The notes under the pieces are model-generated. The model ran no database searches and was not told where the DNA came from. It was given only the letters and a program-made list of their open reading frames with translations. From CAWBCI01 sp963787195 (GTDB lineage Bacteria; Bacteroidota; Bacteroidia; Bacteroidales; JAGOPY01): a DNA stretch of 64,000 nt. Below, one piece after another: positions 8,199-17,400 of the stretch (positions are counted from its first letter, which is position 1; each line of letters begins with the position of its first letter). Both the position numbers and the translations under genes were made by a program. The stretch covers positions 62,001-126,000 of the forward strand of contig CAWBCI010000060.1 in NCBI GenBank assembly GCA_963787195.1, written 5' to 3'.

Positions 8199-9065
8199 CT
8201 ACCACTCCAGGCTGTCTTCCAGCCGGATCTCATTCAGGTCCTCCCCGCTCAGCCCATGCCATTTGCAACCTTTCTTGGTACAGAGATAAAAGTCAATCAG
8301 TTTGGTCCGGGCAGTTACGGCGATCCGGGCAACCGGTGATCCGCAACGACCGCAGGTTTTATCCTTTACGATCAGGCTTTTATCGCAATGCCAGCATTTA
8401 ACATCGCTGACCACCTTATCTTCCGGAAGGAAAACAGTGGATTTTGAAGAGAAAACATTCAAATATGGACTGAGCATCAGCACCCCTTCTTCCCCATTAC
8501 GGATCTTCAGCTTCAGCATCTCATCTTCTATCAGTGATTTCCGGCAATAAGGGCAATAGGTCTGCAGGAAAGCGCCTGTTTCAATGATTTCACTTGTTTC
8601 ATTTTTCGGGGCGACCTCCACCGGAGTCTCCTGCGCTCTTCTTACCGGCCTGACACCTTTAGCACCAAAGCCGTATTCCTGGTAAAGTTTTTTCAGGGCC
8701 ACTGAAAGATCGTCAAACTCAACAAAGTGGCCTTTACAGCCGCTCCGTGAGCAGATGCTGACCTTTCCTCCCATGTCCAGGTAAAAAGGCGCCATGGGCG
8801 CCCCACAGGTCATACATTCAGTATTGGAAGTAATTTCTTCCTCACAATGAGGGCAATAGAAATGTGCGATCTCATCTTTTGGAAGATCAATAGTTGATTT
8901 GAAATTATAACTCCCATAGATGGAACTCAGCCATATGGTTCCTTTTTCACCCTTACACTCGATATTCAGCATAATGCTCGGCTCATTATCGATCTTTTGC
9001 TCGTGTTCCATCAGGGATTTGCCACATTTGGGGCATTTTAGCTTAAGCGACATCAGTTCATACAT
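8199..9065 (-). CDS. Tandem zinc-ribbon protein of unknown function, linked to nfnAB
   Basis: I do not recognise a named family. The 288-residue protein is an internal duplication joined by a linker (about 125-165) rich in Pro, Val and Glu. Each half has the same Cys pattern: CPxC, about 55 residues, CxHC, 9-10 residues, CxxCG, about 20 residues, C-x4-C followed by a His. Half 1 uses Cys11, 14, 71, 74, 84, 87, 105 and 110. Half 2 uses Cys171, 174, 214, 217, 228, 231, 252 and 257. Sixteen paired Cys imply about four zinc or iron sites. Half 2 ends in CTKKGCKWHGLSGEDL, nearly the same as the NfnB extension. No signal peptide or membrane segment is seen, so it is probably cytoplasmic. It is the first gene of the nfn run and may dock to or assemble Nfn. 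It has an alternative start at Met5. Confidence 0.75.
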   Translation of the reverse strand: MYELMSLKLKCPKCGKSLMEHEQKIDNEPSIMLNIECKGEKGTIWLSSIYGSYNFKSTIDLPKDEIAHFYCPHCEEEITSNTECMTCGAPMAPFYLDMGGKVSICSRSGCKGHFVEFDDLSVALKKLYQEYGFGAKGVRPVRRAQETPVEVAPKNETSEIIETGAFLQTYCPYCRKSLIEDEMLKLKIRNGEEGVLMLSPYLNVFSSKSTVFLPEDKVVSDVKCWHCDKSLIVKDKTCGRCGSPVARIAVTARTKLIDFYLCTKKGCKWHGLSGEDLNEIRLEDSLEW

Positions 9066-9381
9066 AGTGTCAGCACATTATAAGATTAATAACTAGCACA
9101 ATGATAATAATTTTTATGATGGGAAATTTAGACAAACAGGATTATACTGCATTTACCCTGATTTCATTCTTTAATAAGAATTTGATAATCTATATTTTAG
9201 ATATGTTAAATCCTTCTTTTAAGGGAATAATTTGGACAGGATTTAAATAGAAAAGAGACCTTTTTCGTCTGACGACGACGCAGACAGGAACCTACATTTG
9301 AAATATCGAACTTTCGAAATATCGAAATGTCGAGATTACGAAGTAAAGGATATATCGAACTTCCCACTTCACTTCGTGATA

Positions 9382-9669
9382 TCGTCATATCGTGATATCG
9401 CTACTTCGAAAGTTTGATAACTTCTCTGCACATCTCTATCAGATACTTCACTTCGTTCAGGATGACGGCAATTAAATGTATAATGGAAAAGCGGCGCGGC
9501 ACGCCTTTGGAAATCTTCATGGAGTGCCGCGCCGCTTTTATATTGCCCCACAGAGATCGTCATCCCGGCGTAGGCCGGGATCTGTAAGCGAAATGCAAAC
9601 AGATTATTCTTTAGCCAGATGAAAGTGCATTTCGTCATATTGTGATATCGATAAATCGAAAGTTTGATT
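9382..9669. repeat. Two direct copies of a 38-bp motif
   Basis: The copies at 9382-9419 and 9632-9669 share TCGTCATAT, then T/C, then GTGATATCG, four to six variable bases, and TCGAAAGTTTGAT. They flank the 16-bp-stem inverted repeat on both sides, so the whole 9382-9669 block may be one composite element. A partial inverted relative (ATATCGAACTTTCGA) lies near 9303. Confidence 0.7.
9487..9549. repeat. Inverted repeat, 16-bp perfect arms
   Basis: The left arm AAAAGCGGCGCGGCAC (9487-9502) is perfectly complementary to the right arm GTGCCGCGCCGCTTTT (9534-9549), with 31 bases between. The loop begins GCCTTTGGAAAT, resembling the centre of the palindrome at 5337-5384, so both probably belong to one family whose GC-rich arms differ but still pair. 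Confidence 0.85.
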
Positions 9670-10180
9670 ACCATCCTATGAAATGATTAATAATTAATTA
9701 TTTCGAAACAACCTCTATTCTAATATTTGACTTATGAAGCCTGGTATAGAAGTAATCTTGATAGTCCAGTTTAAGATTCCAAACCCATACAGAGAGCCTA
9801 TAATTTTAATTATTTCAAATAACCTTAAGCGATTATCAACTCTCATCATTGTGTGATACTTAGTGAATCCGTGATTTTGTGGCTAAATTATAAGTACGGC
9901 ATTTTGAGGTTTCGCCCTTTAGCCACCAAGTCACAAAATCTCAAAGAATTTCACAAAAAAATTAAACCATTTGGATTTCTAAATTTATTAAGCTAATAAT
10001 AGTGGTTTAAGCACAGATATTAAATTGAAATTGCAAATTCAGATTAACTATTTTAAGTTTATTTAGGATTTGATTTTGCTGAAATCTATTTCTTTCTTTT
10101 AAATTTTCAAATCCAATTAAAGACATCAGCAAATAATGTGATGATTGCCAGGATTATCAAAACAATAAGATTAATTCATA

Positions 10181-10357
10181 TCAATGAACCGTCCCGCCGC
10201 AAGCAGCGGGGTATCTTAAGGAAATATCTCTTATTCGTCTCACGAGATGGGGAATTTAGTCCCATCAGATCCCGAATAAGACTTCGTCTTTTCGGGATCA
10301 ATTCGACTAACAATTTTTTCTTCGCTTCGCTTGAAAAAATTGAGTCTCATTGATTAA
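10181..10357. repeat. Structured dispersed element, copy A (~176 bp)
   Basis: This is nearly identical over most of its length to copy B at 35869-36044. It is bounded by TCAATGA and its inverted form TCATTGA. Inside it are a hairpin ATCCCGAA...TTCGGGAT, an alternative long-range pair TCTTATTCG...CGAATAAGA that uses some of the same bases, and a hairpin AATTTTTTC...GAAAAAATT. No protein-coding character is apparent. Confidence 0.85.
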
Positions 10358-10668
10358 AAAAAGTATAATAAAGATATTTACAAGAATGAAGATATTCTAT
10401 TCGTGAATGCTGATTGCTTATTTTAAATCGGTATAAACTAAACTTTTTTAATAAAAATAATTACCCATAACTTCCGGCAGGACGGGGAATACAGTGCTTA
10501 AGCAAACGATCAGAATGTTAGCATTTTACTGAATATACCAGAATAATCCTGTCCAAAATCTTAATACTAATCAGAATATCTACATTTAAAACAAAATTTA
10601 TTTTCTTCATTTCTATGTGTGATTAAAAAGATATTTTATCGTAAATTAGGCTGCATATTAATCCAGCC

Positions 10669-13600
10669 ATGAAAAAAATTATACTCCTCACAGCAGCTTG
10701 TTTACTTTTTAGCCTTGTTTATTCACAAAATAACAAGCCGGTAATCGTAAACTACACCATCGAAATGATGCAGCAGACGACCCTTGACATCAATGCCCTG
10801 CAGAATGATTATGATCCCGACGGAGATGCTATACATATTAAAGAGTGGAGTGTACTGGTCGGGAATGCCGATACGGTAAATGGTCTTTTCCGTTATACAG
10901 CACCTTCCAATTGTGAACAGGATAAAATCTCTTACCGGATTGAGGACAATGGAACGCCTCCCATGACTTCATTACAAGGAAAAGTTATCATTAATCTAAG
11001 CCTGAACCCGGATGCGCCGGTCGCAAATCCGGATATCTATGAATTGCTTGTGCCAAAGCCCGCTGATTTGGATATTTTGAGTAATGACACGGACCCAAAT
11101 GGTGATGCGATAAAAATCTTAAAAATAACGGGGGTTTACAATTGCAATGTGATCATCCATGAAGATTCCATGTCGGTGACTGTGATGCCAATTGCGAATT
11201 CTGATATGCAGGCTGGATTTAATTATATTGCCAGTGAAAGGAATACGACAGGAAAGCTGGAATCAAACGAAGCTCATGTATATATCAGCCTGAAGCCGAA
11301 TCCCGATGCGCCGGTGGCACTTTCCGATACAGCCAGTACTTTCGGCGGATCACCGGTTTCTATCCCGGTCCTCCAGAACGATTATGATCCACTTGGAGAC
11401 CCCATCGAAATACAGAATTTCACTAATCCTCACAACGGGCAGGTATATAAGAATGGAGCCAGTTTCATTTATGTCCCGGAAGTCTCTTTCCAGGGCCCGG
11501 ATGATTTCAGCTATACCGTAAGAAAAATTCAGGATACCCTGATATATTCATCGGAGGCCCGGGTGTCTATTCAAGTCAGCAAAAACCCGGACTGCCCCGT
11601 CGGGGTGCCAGATCAGGCTGCAGGTATGACATTAATGCCCATCACCTTTGATGTTCTTTCCAATGATTATGACCCAACGGGCAAAAGCCTCGAGATATGG
11701 GATGTAAAGCCGGAAGAAAGCTCTCAGATTTCGGGTAATGAGATTACTTATACTCCCGGACCTCTGAAAATAAACCATGACACAATATATTACCGTTGCC
11801 GGGAAATTGACCGGCCGGAGTTCTATTCTGAGTGGACGCCCGTTTATTTAGACCTGAGCGTTAATCCGGAATTACCCATTGCCGTCAATGATACCGCTGA
11901 TGTAGAAGCTTGTTATAGCGTTCTGATTTCTCCCCTGGACAATGATATCAGGAATGGCGCCGATACGCTGGGTCTGCATATTATTGTTTCATCACAGTTA
12001 GATAAAGGTTATGCCACCGGTATAGGCGACAACATGATTTCATACCGTGCTTTTTCGAATGTGGATGGTCAGGATATAGTGGATTATTTAATTTATGATA
12101 TTCATAATCAGAACATGATGGCCCGGGGACATATTATCATAAATATCACCGGGGCGCATTATTTTGATTCCCTGATGATCAATAATATTAATGCCGGGGT
12201 AAATGCAGACGGGATGTTGTTTTGTGATAACAATGAAATTCCTGATCTGGGTTCGGGAGGAAATATGAAAGCTCACTTCGAATATCCAAAAGGTTCGGGT
12301 ACGAGTACTATCTTCAATAGCCTACTTTGGATCGGAGGCTTATCTGACCAGGACACTTTGTTTTTCGCAGGTGAGAAATACAGGATGAACGGAACTGATT
12401 TCCAGCCCGGGCCTGTTTCATCGCTTTATGACTCAGCTTATGCAAGAAAGTACTGGAAATTATGGAAGCTCAACAAATCAGATGTGGATTTCCACCAGGC
12501 AAACTGGTGGAAAGAGGGCTATCAAGCCATAGAAGACATTTCTTCCTGGCCGGGAAACGGGGACCCTCAAAATGGGCAGGCTGAACAACTGGCCCCTTAT
12601 TATGATTCCAACCAGGATGGGAAATACACTCCTTTGCTGGGAGATTATCCTTTGATCAGGGGAGATCAGTGCATCTTTTTTATGTGTAATGATGATAGAA
12701 TCCATACCGAATCGATGGGGAAGCCGCTGAAGGTGGAAATTCACGGGATGGTTTACGCTTACAATGCACCGGATGACAGCGTACTTTCAAATACAGTCTT
12801 TGTACATTATGACCTGATAAATCATTCACAAAATACCTATTATAATACCTACGCCGGTATCTTTACCGAACTCGATCTGGGTAATCCATGGGATGATTAT
12901 GTCGGGTCAGAAGTCACAAGAAGTTCCTTTTATTGTTATAATGGGGATGCTTTTGATGATGATTTCACTTTTAGTAATTCTGATACCAGAAACAAGGGAT
13001 ACGGAGCCTTTCCCCCCGCCCAGTCAGTGACGGTTCTTGCCGGCCCCTTTATGGATAAGGATGGCAGTGATAATCCGGGCGGAGGATGTGATTTCAGTGT
13101 GAACGGCCTGAACTTTGGAAACGGCATTCCGGATGACGAAAGGATAGGCCTCACACACTTTACATATTCACCCCCAAGCACTGGCCCTATACCTCCCTAT
13201 TTTCAATATTATCCGGAAGATTTTTATAACTCGATGCAAGGAATCTGGCATGACGAAACGCCATTTAGTTATGGATGGAGAGCATTCAGTTATGATCCGC
13301 GATCGGTGGGGCCTGCCTGTAATTTTATATTCCCCGGCGATTCCGATCCTCTGAACTGGGGGACCAATTGCGTTTTCCCGAACGATGGCTACAACCAGGA
13401 CGGGAAATTCTGGACCGACAGTGCCACTGCAGTTCCCGGCGACAGGAGAGGGCTGGGGTCATTGGGGCCATTTACCTTTGAACCCGGGCAGGTGCAGGAA
13501 ATTGAACTTGCATTTTGTGCCGCCAACGGCTGGAATGGACCACAATCATCCATAGACCAACTGATGAAGAATATAGATTCGCTCCGTGCAAAAGTGAGAA

Positions 13601-13899
13601 ATGGAAAGATCATCATTCCCAATGATTATCTTGGATACAGGGAGAATAAACTTTCAGGAAAAATTCTGAAAATCTTCCCTAATCCTGCAAATGATCATCT
13701 GATATTAATCCTTCCGGAAAATATTGATCCCGGAACCGGATATCTGATTCAAAATATACTTGGGGAAACTGTAAAATCAGGAAGCATAAACTCCGCTCCG
13801 GAGTTCAGAATAGATATTAATCAACTCAAGGCCGGATTTTATATCCTCAATCTGAATTCGAATGAAGGAAGGCTCTCAGCGAAATTTATCAAGCAATAA
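10669..13899 (+). CDS. Secreted multidomain Ig-like repeat protein with type IX secretion C-terminal sorting domain
   Basis: This 1076-residue protein has a Sec signal peptide (MKKIILLTAACLLFSLVYSQ) and no membrane segment after it. Residues about 22-500 hold five tandem cadherin/Ig-like units of about 95-105 residues, marked by NDYDPDGD (46), NDTDPNGD (139), NDYDPLGD (237), NDYDPTGK (342) and a weaker NDIRNGAD (about 434). Residues about 510-1000 form a region rich in aromatic residues and Asp, with a calcium-loop-like DSNQDGKYTP, seen in other Bacteroidota exported proteins but of unknown role. The last ~75 residues (IFPNPANDHL ... LKAGFYIL ... KFIKQ) are a type A T9SS sorting domain. It is therefore probably exported by the Gld/Por machinery partly encoded elsewhere in this window and held at the cell surface. 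It stands alone, with repeats upstream and downstream. Confidence 0.88.
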   Translation: MKKIILLTAACLLFSLVYSQNNKPVIVNYTIEMMQQTTLDINALQNDYDPDGDAIHIKEWSVLVGNADTVNGLFRYTAPSNCEQDKISYRIEDNGTPPMTSLQGKVIINLSLNPDAPVANPDIYELLVPKPADLDILSNDTDPNGDAIKILKITGVYNCNVIIHEDSMSVTVMPIANSDMQAGFNYIASERNTTGKLESNEAHVYISLKPNPDAPVALSDTASTFGGSPVSIPVLQNDYDPLGDPIEIQNFTNPHNGQVYKNGASFIYVPEVSFQGPDDFSYTVRKIQDTLIYSSEARVSIQVSKNPDCPVGVPDQAAGMTLMPITFDVLSNDYDPTGKSLEIWDVKPEESSQISGNEITYTPGPLKINHDTIYYRCREIDRPEFYSEWTPVYLDLSVNPELPIAVNDTADVEACYSVLISPLDNDIRNGADTLGLHIIVSSQLDKGYATGIGDNMISYRAFSNVDGQDIVDYLIYDIHNQNMMARGHIIINITGAHYFDSLMINNINAGVNADGMLFCDNNEIPDLGSGGNMKAHFEYPKGSGTSTIFNSLLWIGGLSDQDTLFFAGEKYRMNGTDFQPGPVSSLYDSAYARKYWKLWKLNKSDVDFHQANWWKEGYQAIEDISSWPGNGDPQNGQAEQLAPYYDSNQDGKYTPLLGDYPLIRGDQCIFFMCNDDRIHTESMGKPLKVEIHGMVYAYNAPDDSVLSNTVFVHYDLINHSQNTYYNTYAGIFTELDLGNPWDDYVGSEVTRSSFYCYNGDAFDDDFTFSNSDTRNKGYGAFPPAQSVTVLAGPFMDKDGSDNPGGGCDFSVNGLNFGNGIPDDERIGLTHFTYSPPSTGPIPPYFQYYPEDFYNSMQGIWHDETPFSYGWRAFSYDPRSVGPACNFIFPGDSDPLNWGTNCVFPNDGYNQDGKFWTDSATAVPGDRRGLGSLGPFTFEPGQVQEIELAFCAANGWNGPQSSIDQLMKNIDSLRAKVRNGKIIIPNDYLGYRENKLSGKILKIFPNPANDHLILILPENIDPGTGYLIQNILGETVKSGSINSAPEFRIDINQLKAGFYILNLNSNEGRLSAKFIKQ

Positions 13900-14464
13900 T
13901 ATACTATGGACTAAGTCTGCTACAAATATGTCGCTCCTAAGGTTCTCGTTCATTTCTCATTTCGCAATGGCATCTCTCATATAGCAATTTAATATATTCT
14001 ATTTTCAATATTATATTTAATATTCCCCCCTCTGTGGCCCTCCATTTTCCCTTGTGAATTTTCCCGATGGCTCTCTTTTCAACACATAGGCACAGTAGAG
14101 CACATAGGTATCACATAGGATATAATTTTCATTCCTTTTAATATTTGAAATTTTCTATATAATATTTAATATTTCCCCCTCCGTGAATCTCCGATTTCCT
14201 CGGTGAAACTCAGTGAAATAAAAAAAACAGGTGGAAAAGTGAAAAGGTGGAAAGGTGGAAAAGAATTCAGGATTTGGGAATTATGGTTTATGGTCTATGG
14301 TTACTGATCAATGATCCATCGTCAATCAGCGATATTCAATGTTCAATGCGTCGATGAATGAAAATTCATGGTGCCTTGTGCGCTACCACCATTTATGCCC
14401 CACGGGCATGGGCTTTTGATTGAAGTCTACTGCCTACTGTTGACCGCGGACTGCTGACCGCTGA
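13900..14464. other. 565-bp spacer of low-complexity repeat debris
   Basis: No gene is supported. Two similar segments (about 14007-14038 and 14157-14188) carry TATTTAATATT(T)CCCCC followed by TC[TC]GTG. There are phrases such as CACATAGG and CACAGTAG that recur at 18073-18118, and a run of GTGGAAAAG/GTGGAAAGG words near 14231-14262. No terminator hairpin is evident after the secreted-protein gene. The right end is the degenerate heptamer array at 14427-14467. Confidence 0.6.
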
Positions 14465-14467
14465 CTA
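14427..14467. repeat. Degenerate CTGCTGAC-type heptamer array overlapping a stop codon
   Basis: Six successive heptamers of the type CTACTG/TGACCGC/GGACTGC/TGACCGC run up to and include the stop codon of the PEP-binding gene (TAG on the minus strand at 14465-14467). It is related to the cleaner TGCTGAC array next to the nfnB stop. Confidence 0.65.
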
Positions 14468-17400
14468 ATCACTCTCCCACGTAATCACCGCCAGCCTCTT
14501 CTTCCCGTCCATACTGACCGTAATGGGTTTTTTAAAGCGGACATGCCTGAAGTACTTGGTTTTTGAAACCAGCTCCTGTGCATCCAGGATATCATACCGG
14601 ATAAAACTTTTCGATATCTCAGGTTGAACGCTTAAGTAGCCGACACTCATAGATACCACATTGTGAAAGAAATGCGAACCGGATGATTCGTCCAGGGGAT
14701 AGCCTTCAAGGCTGGTCTCGACAATGACTTTTGCATTGGAGATCTGGGCCCAGTTTACCGGGATCCCTATCCAGCGATCGCGGGTACCCCAGCGACCGGG
14801 GCCTATCAAAATATACTTCCTGTGATCCGCGCTAAATTGCTTGTTTAACTCTTCGATCTCATCCGCCATTTGAAGTGTCGCAGCCTTATCAAAATATTCT
14901 TTATCTATATAAATCACATCCTGAATATTCTCCAGCATACCATTGCCCATGCACTTTTCAGACAATAATAATATCCTTTCCTTAGGAAAGCGATCCATAT
15001 TGACATTATAATCCGTAGCGCTTCCGATCAGGGGTTTTATCTGCAAAAGATAAAACGAAGCCCGGTTCTGTTTATCCTTATTCAGGTCGACGGCAAATTC
15101 AATCTCCACCGGCGAACCCATGGCCTCTTTGACTACATCCAAAACCACCTCAATTGCCTGTGCCAGCGGGACATAATTATATTTCAGGATATTCGCAAAA
15201 TTTACAATCCGCGGGCCGGCATGTGTCAGTCCTGGGATTATGACATTATTATTGGGATCATAAACTGAGGCACAGTGCTTAAGTGTACCTTGTATTTCAG
15301 CCATATCGATATCCAGCCTGGCCAGTCCGGCCGTATCTCCCTCCATCAGGTTGATATCCTTTTTCCCAAGGTCAACGGCATAGAACTCCACCTGTGAATT
15401 CAGGAACTGGTCTTTAGAGGAACTGATCTCCACATCCGGGTATTTGGGCGAAAAACGATAGGCCTTTTCACCATCCACCACATATTTCCCCAAGCCGACC
15501 GCGGTCACGGCGAAGCCTTCATCGGGCTTCATATGGGCATAAGGATAGAAATTATATGATTGGGCAACACCGCTGATATGCGGATAGAAATAATTACCGA
15601 ATTTATTCCCGACCACTTCCTGTATGACCACCGCCATCTTTTCCTCTTCTATCTTATAATTAACCGCTTCGATATAGCCCCTGGCATCATCGGAATAAAC
15701 CGAAGCATAAACCAGCTTTATAGCATCCATAACTTGTTTCAGCCTGACCTTAGGGTCGGGATGGCTATTGGGCAGAAGATAAGTTTCGAATATACCGGCA
15801 AAGGGCTGCATCAGAGAATCCTCAAAAAGCCCGGAAGACCTGATGGCCAGGGGTTTCTTAATTTTCATTAAAAGAGTCCTCAGACGCTTTACAAGGGTAT
15901 CGGTGAGCTTGCCTTCCAGGAAAACTTTTTTGACTTGATCGTAATCTGGATTTGATGCCAGGAAATCCCTTAATGAATTCCTTTCAATAAAATATTCAAA
16001 TTCCTCGGTCCCTATCACCGATGTTTTGGGAGAAATAATGTTGATATTCGGGACTTGTTGTGAAAAATCAACGTTTTGAATGAGGGAGTTCACAAATGCA
16101 AGACCCCGGCCTTTTCCTCCGAGAGAACCTTCGGCCAGGCTCACCACATTCGTTTCGTCATTAATGGCCGATTCTTCAAAGGGAATGATCTTACCCTGAT
16201 TCTGTTCGTTCCGGAAACGCCGGATGACTTCAATAAGATAATCACGGATAGACTGGGGGTCATCAAAATCGGTAACCTTATGAGGGTTGAGAATCTTGGC
16301 TGCCTGTATCTCCCCTCTGGCCATCAGCCAGAGTGAAAAATGATCACGCCGGGCATGATAGAGGAGCGACTCGTCGGGTATGGTCTCCAGAAATTTTTCA
16401 AATTCCCTGAGTGACCTGGCCTCCGCAATTTTCACCCCCTTTTCGTTCCGGTAAACGAAATTTCCAAATCCCAGGAAATGGGTGATAAAACTCTTGAAAT
16501 CCTGGCTCAGGGACTCTGAATTTTTATTTATGAAAGTGCATTTGAAGTCAAATGCCATTTTGGCATTTGATTCATCCGAAGATTGAATAATGATAGGCAG
16601 GTCTTTTATTTGACCCCTGGCATATTTCACCAGGTTGAATCCGGCCGATTCGTCTTCATTTCCGTCCTTCTGGAACTTTACATCTGTAATAAGACATAAG
16701 AGGAAGTCACGGTATCTGTCAAGGATATCCACCGCCTCTTCATACGTTGAAGCCAGTAATATTTTGGGCCGGGCCCTGAGCCGGAGGACCTTGTATAATT
16801 CGTCGGTACTCACATCGTCAATGATCCTCTTGGTCTGTTCCAGCACGATATAATAAAGCATGGGAAGGTAGCGGGAAAAATATTTGGGCGAGTCCTCCAC
16901 AAGTAATATAACCCTCACCATCCCAAATTCTGTATCATTTTCAACATTGATCCGGTCCTCCACATGTTTGATCATTGCAAAAAACACCGAGGATTCCCCG
17001 TTCCAGATAAATACCTTGTCGATATGTTCAAGGGCATTTTTGGTCTCACTTATGAGGACCATATCCGAATTATTATTCAGCAAAAGAAAGACAGGGATAT
17101 AGGGGAATTCCCTTTTGACCTTACAACTCAGCCCTATGGGAGTCCGTTTGTCGGCCCCCATCATGAGGATGATCAGATCGAAATGCTTGGTCCGGATCTG
17201 ACCCATAGCTTCTTCGATGGATGAAACCCCGGTGATTCTTGGGATCGATGTCAGGTTCAGCTGATTATATTCGCCCAGCACATGTTCCGAAAAACGTCCT
17301 TCCTTCTCTATACTATAAGCATCATACAAATTAGCCACCAGCAAAATCTCCTTAACTTTGAAAGGCATCAGGTCATGGTAAATATCCCGGTCCTGGTTGC

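Larger units (their letters stand above)
9066..10668. other. 1.6 kb repeat-rich, AT-rich stretch with no supported gene
   Basis: No reading frame here looks like a real protein. The stretch holds a 16-bp-stem inverted repeat (9487-9549), two direct copies of a 38-bp motif (9382-9419 and 9632-9669), fragments of the dispersed CATCCCG...GGGATCT motif (about 9440-9475 and 9556-9582), and copy A of a structured element (10181-10357). Between them lie runs with TATCGA/GATATCG words. The remaining AT-rich sequence (9670-10180, 10360-10668) shows nothing else I can name, apart from the likely promoter region of the secreted protein downstream. Confidence 0.7.

Noticed and set aside
9369..9674. 101-codon open frame on the minus strand
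   Set aside because: It is built from dispersed-repeat sequence (LQIPAYAGMT, RHPERSE), the usual spurious translations of intergenic repeats, with no domain and no gene-like context.
10138..10353. 71-codon open frame on the plus strand
   Set aside because: It lies almost wholly inside copy A of the structured repeat, and the matching frame is broken or changed in copy B.
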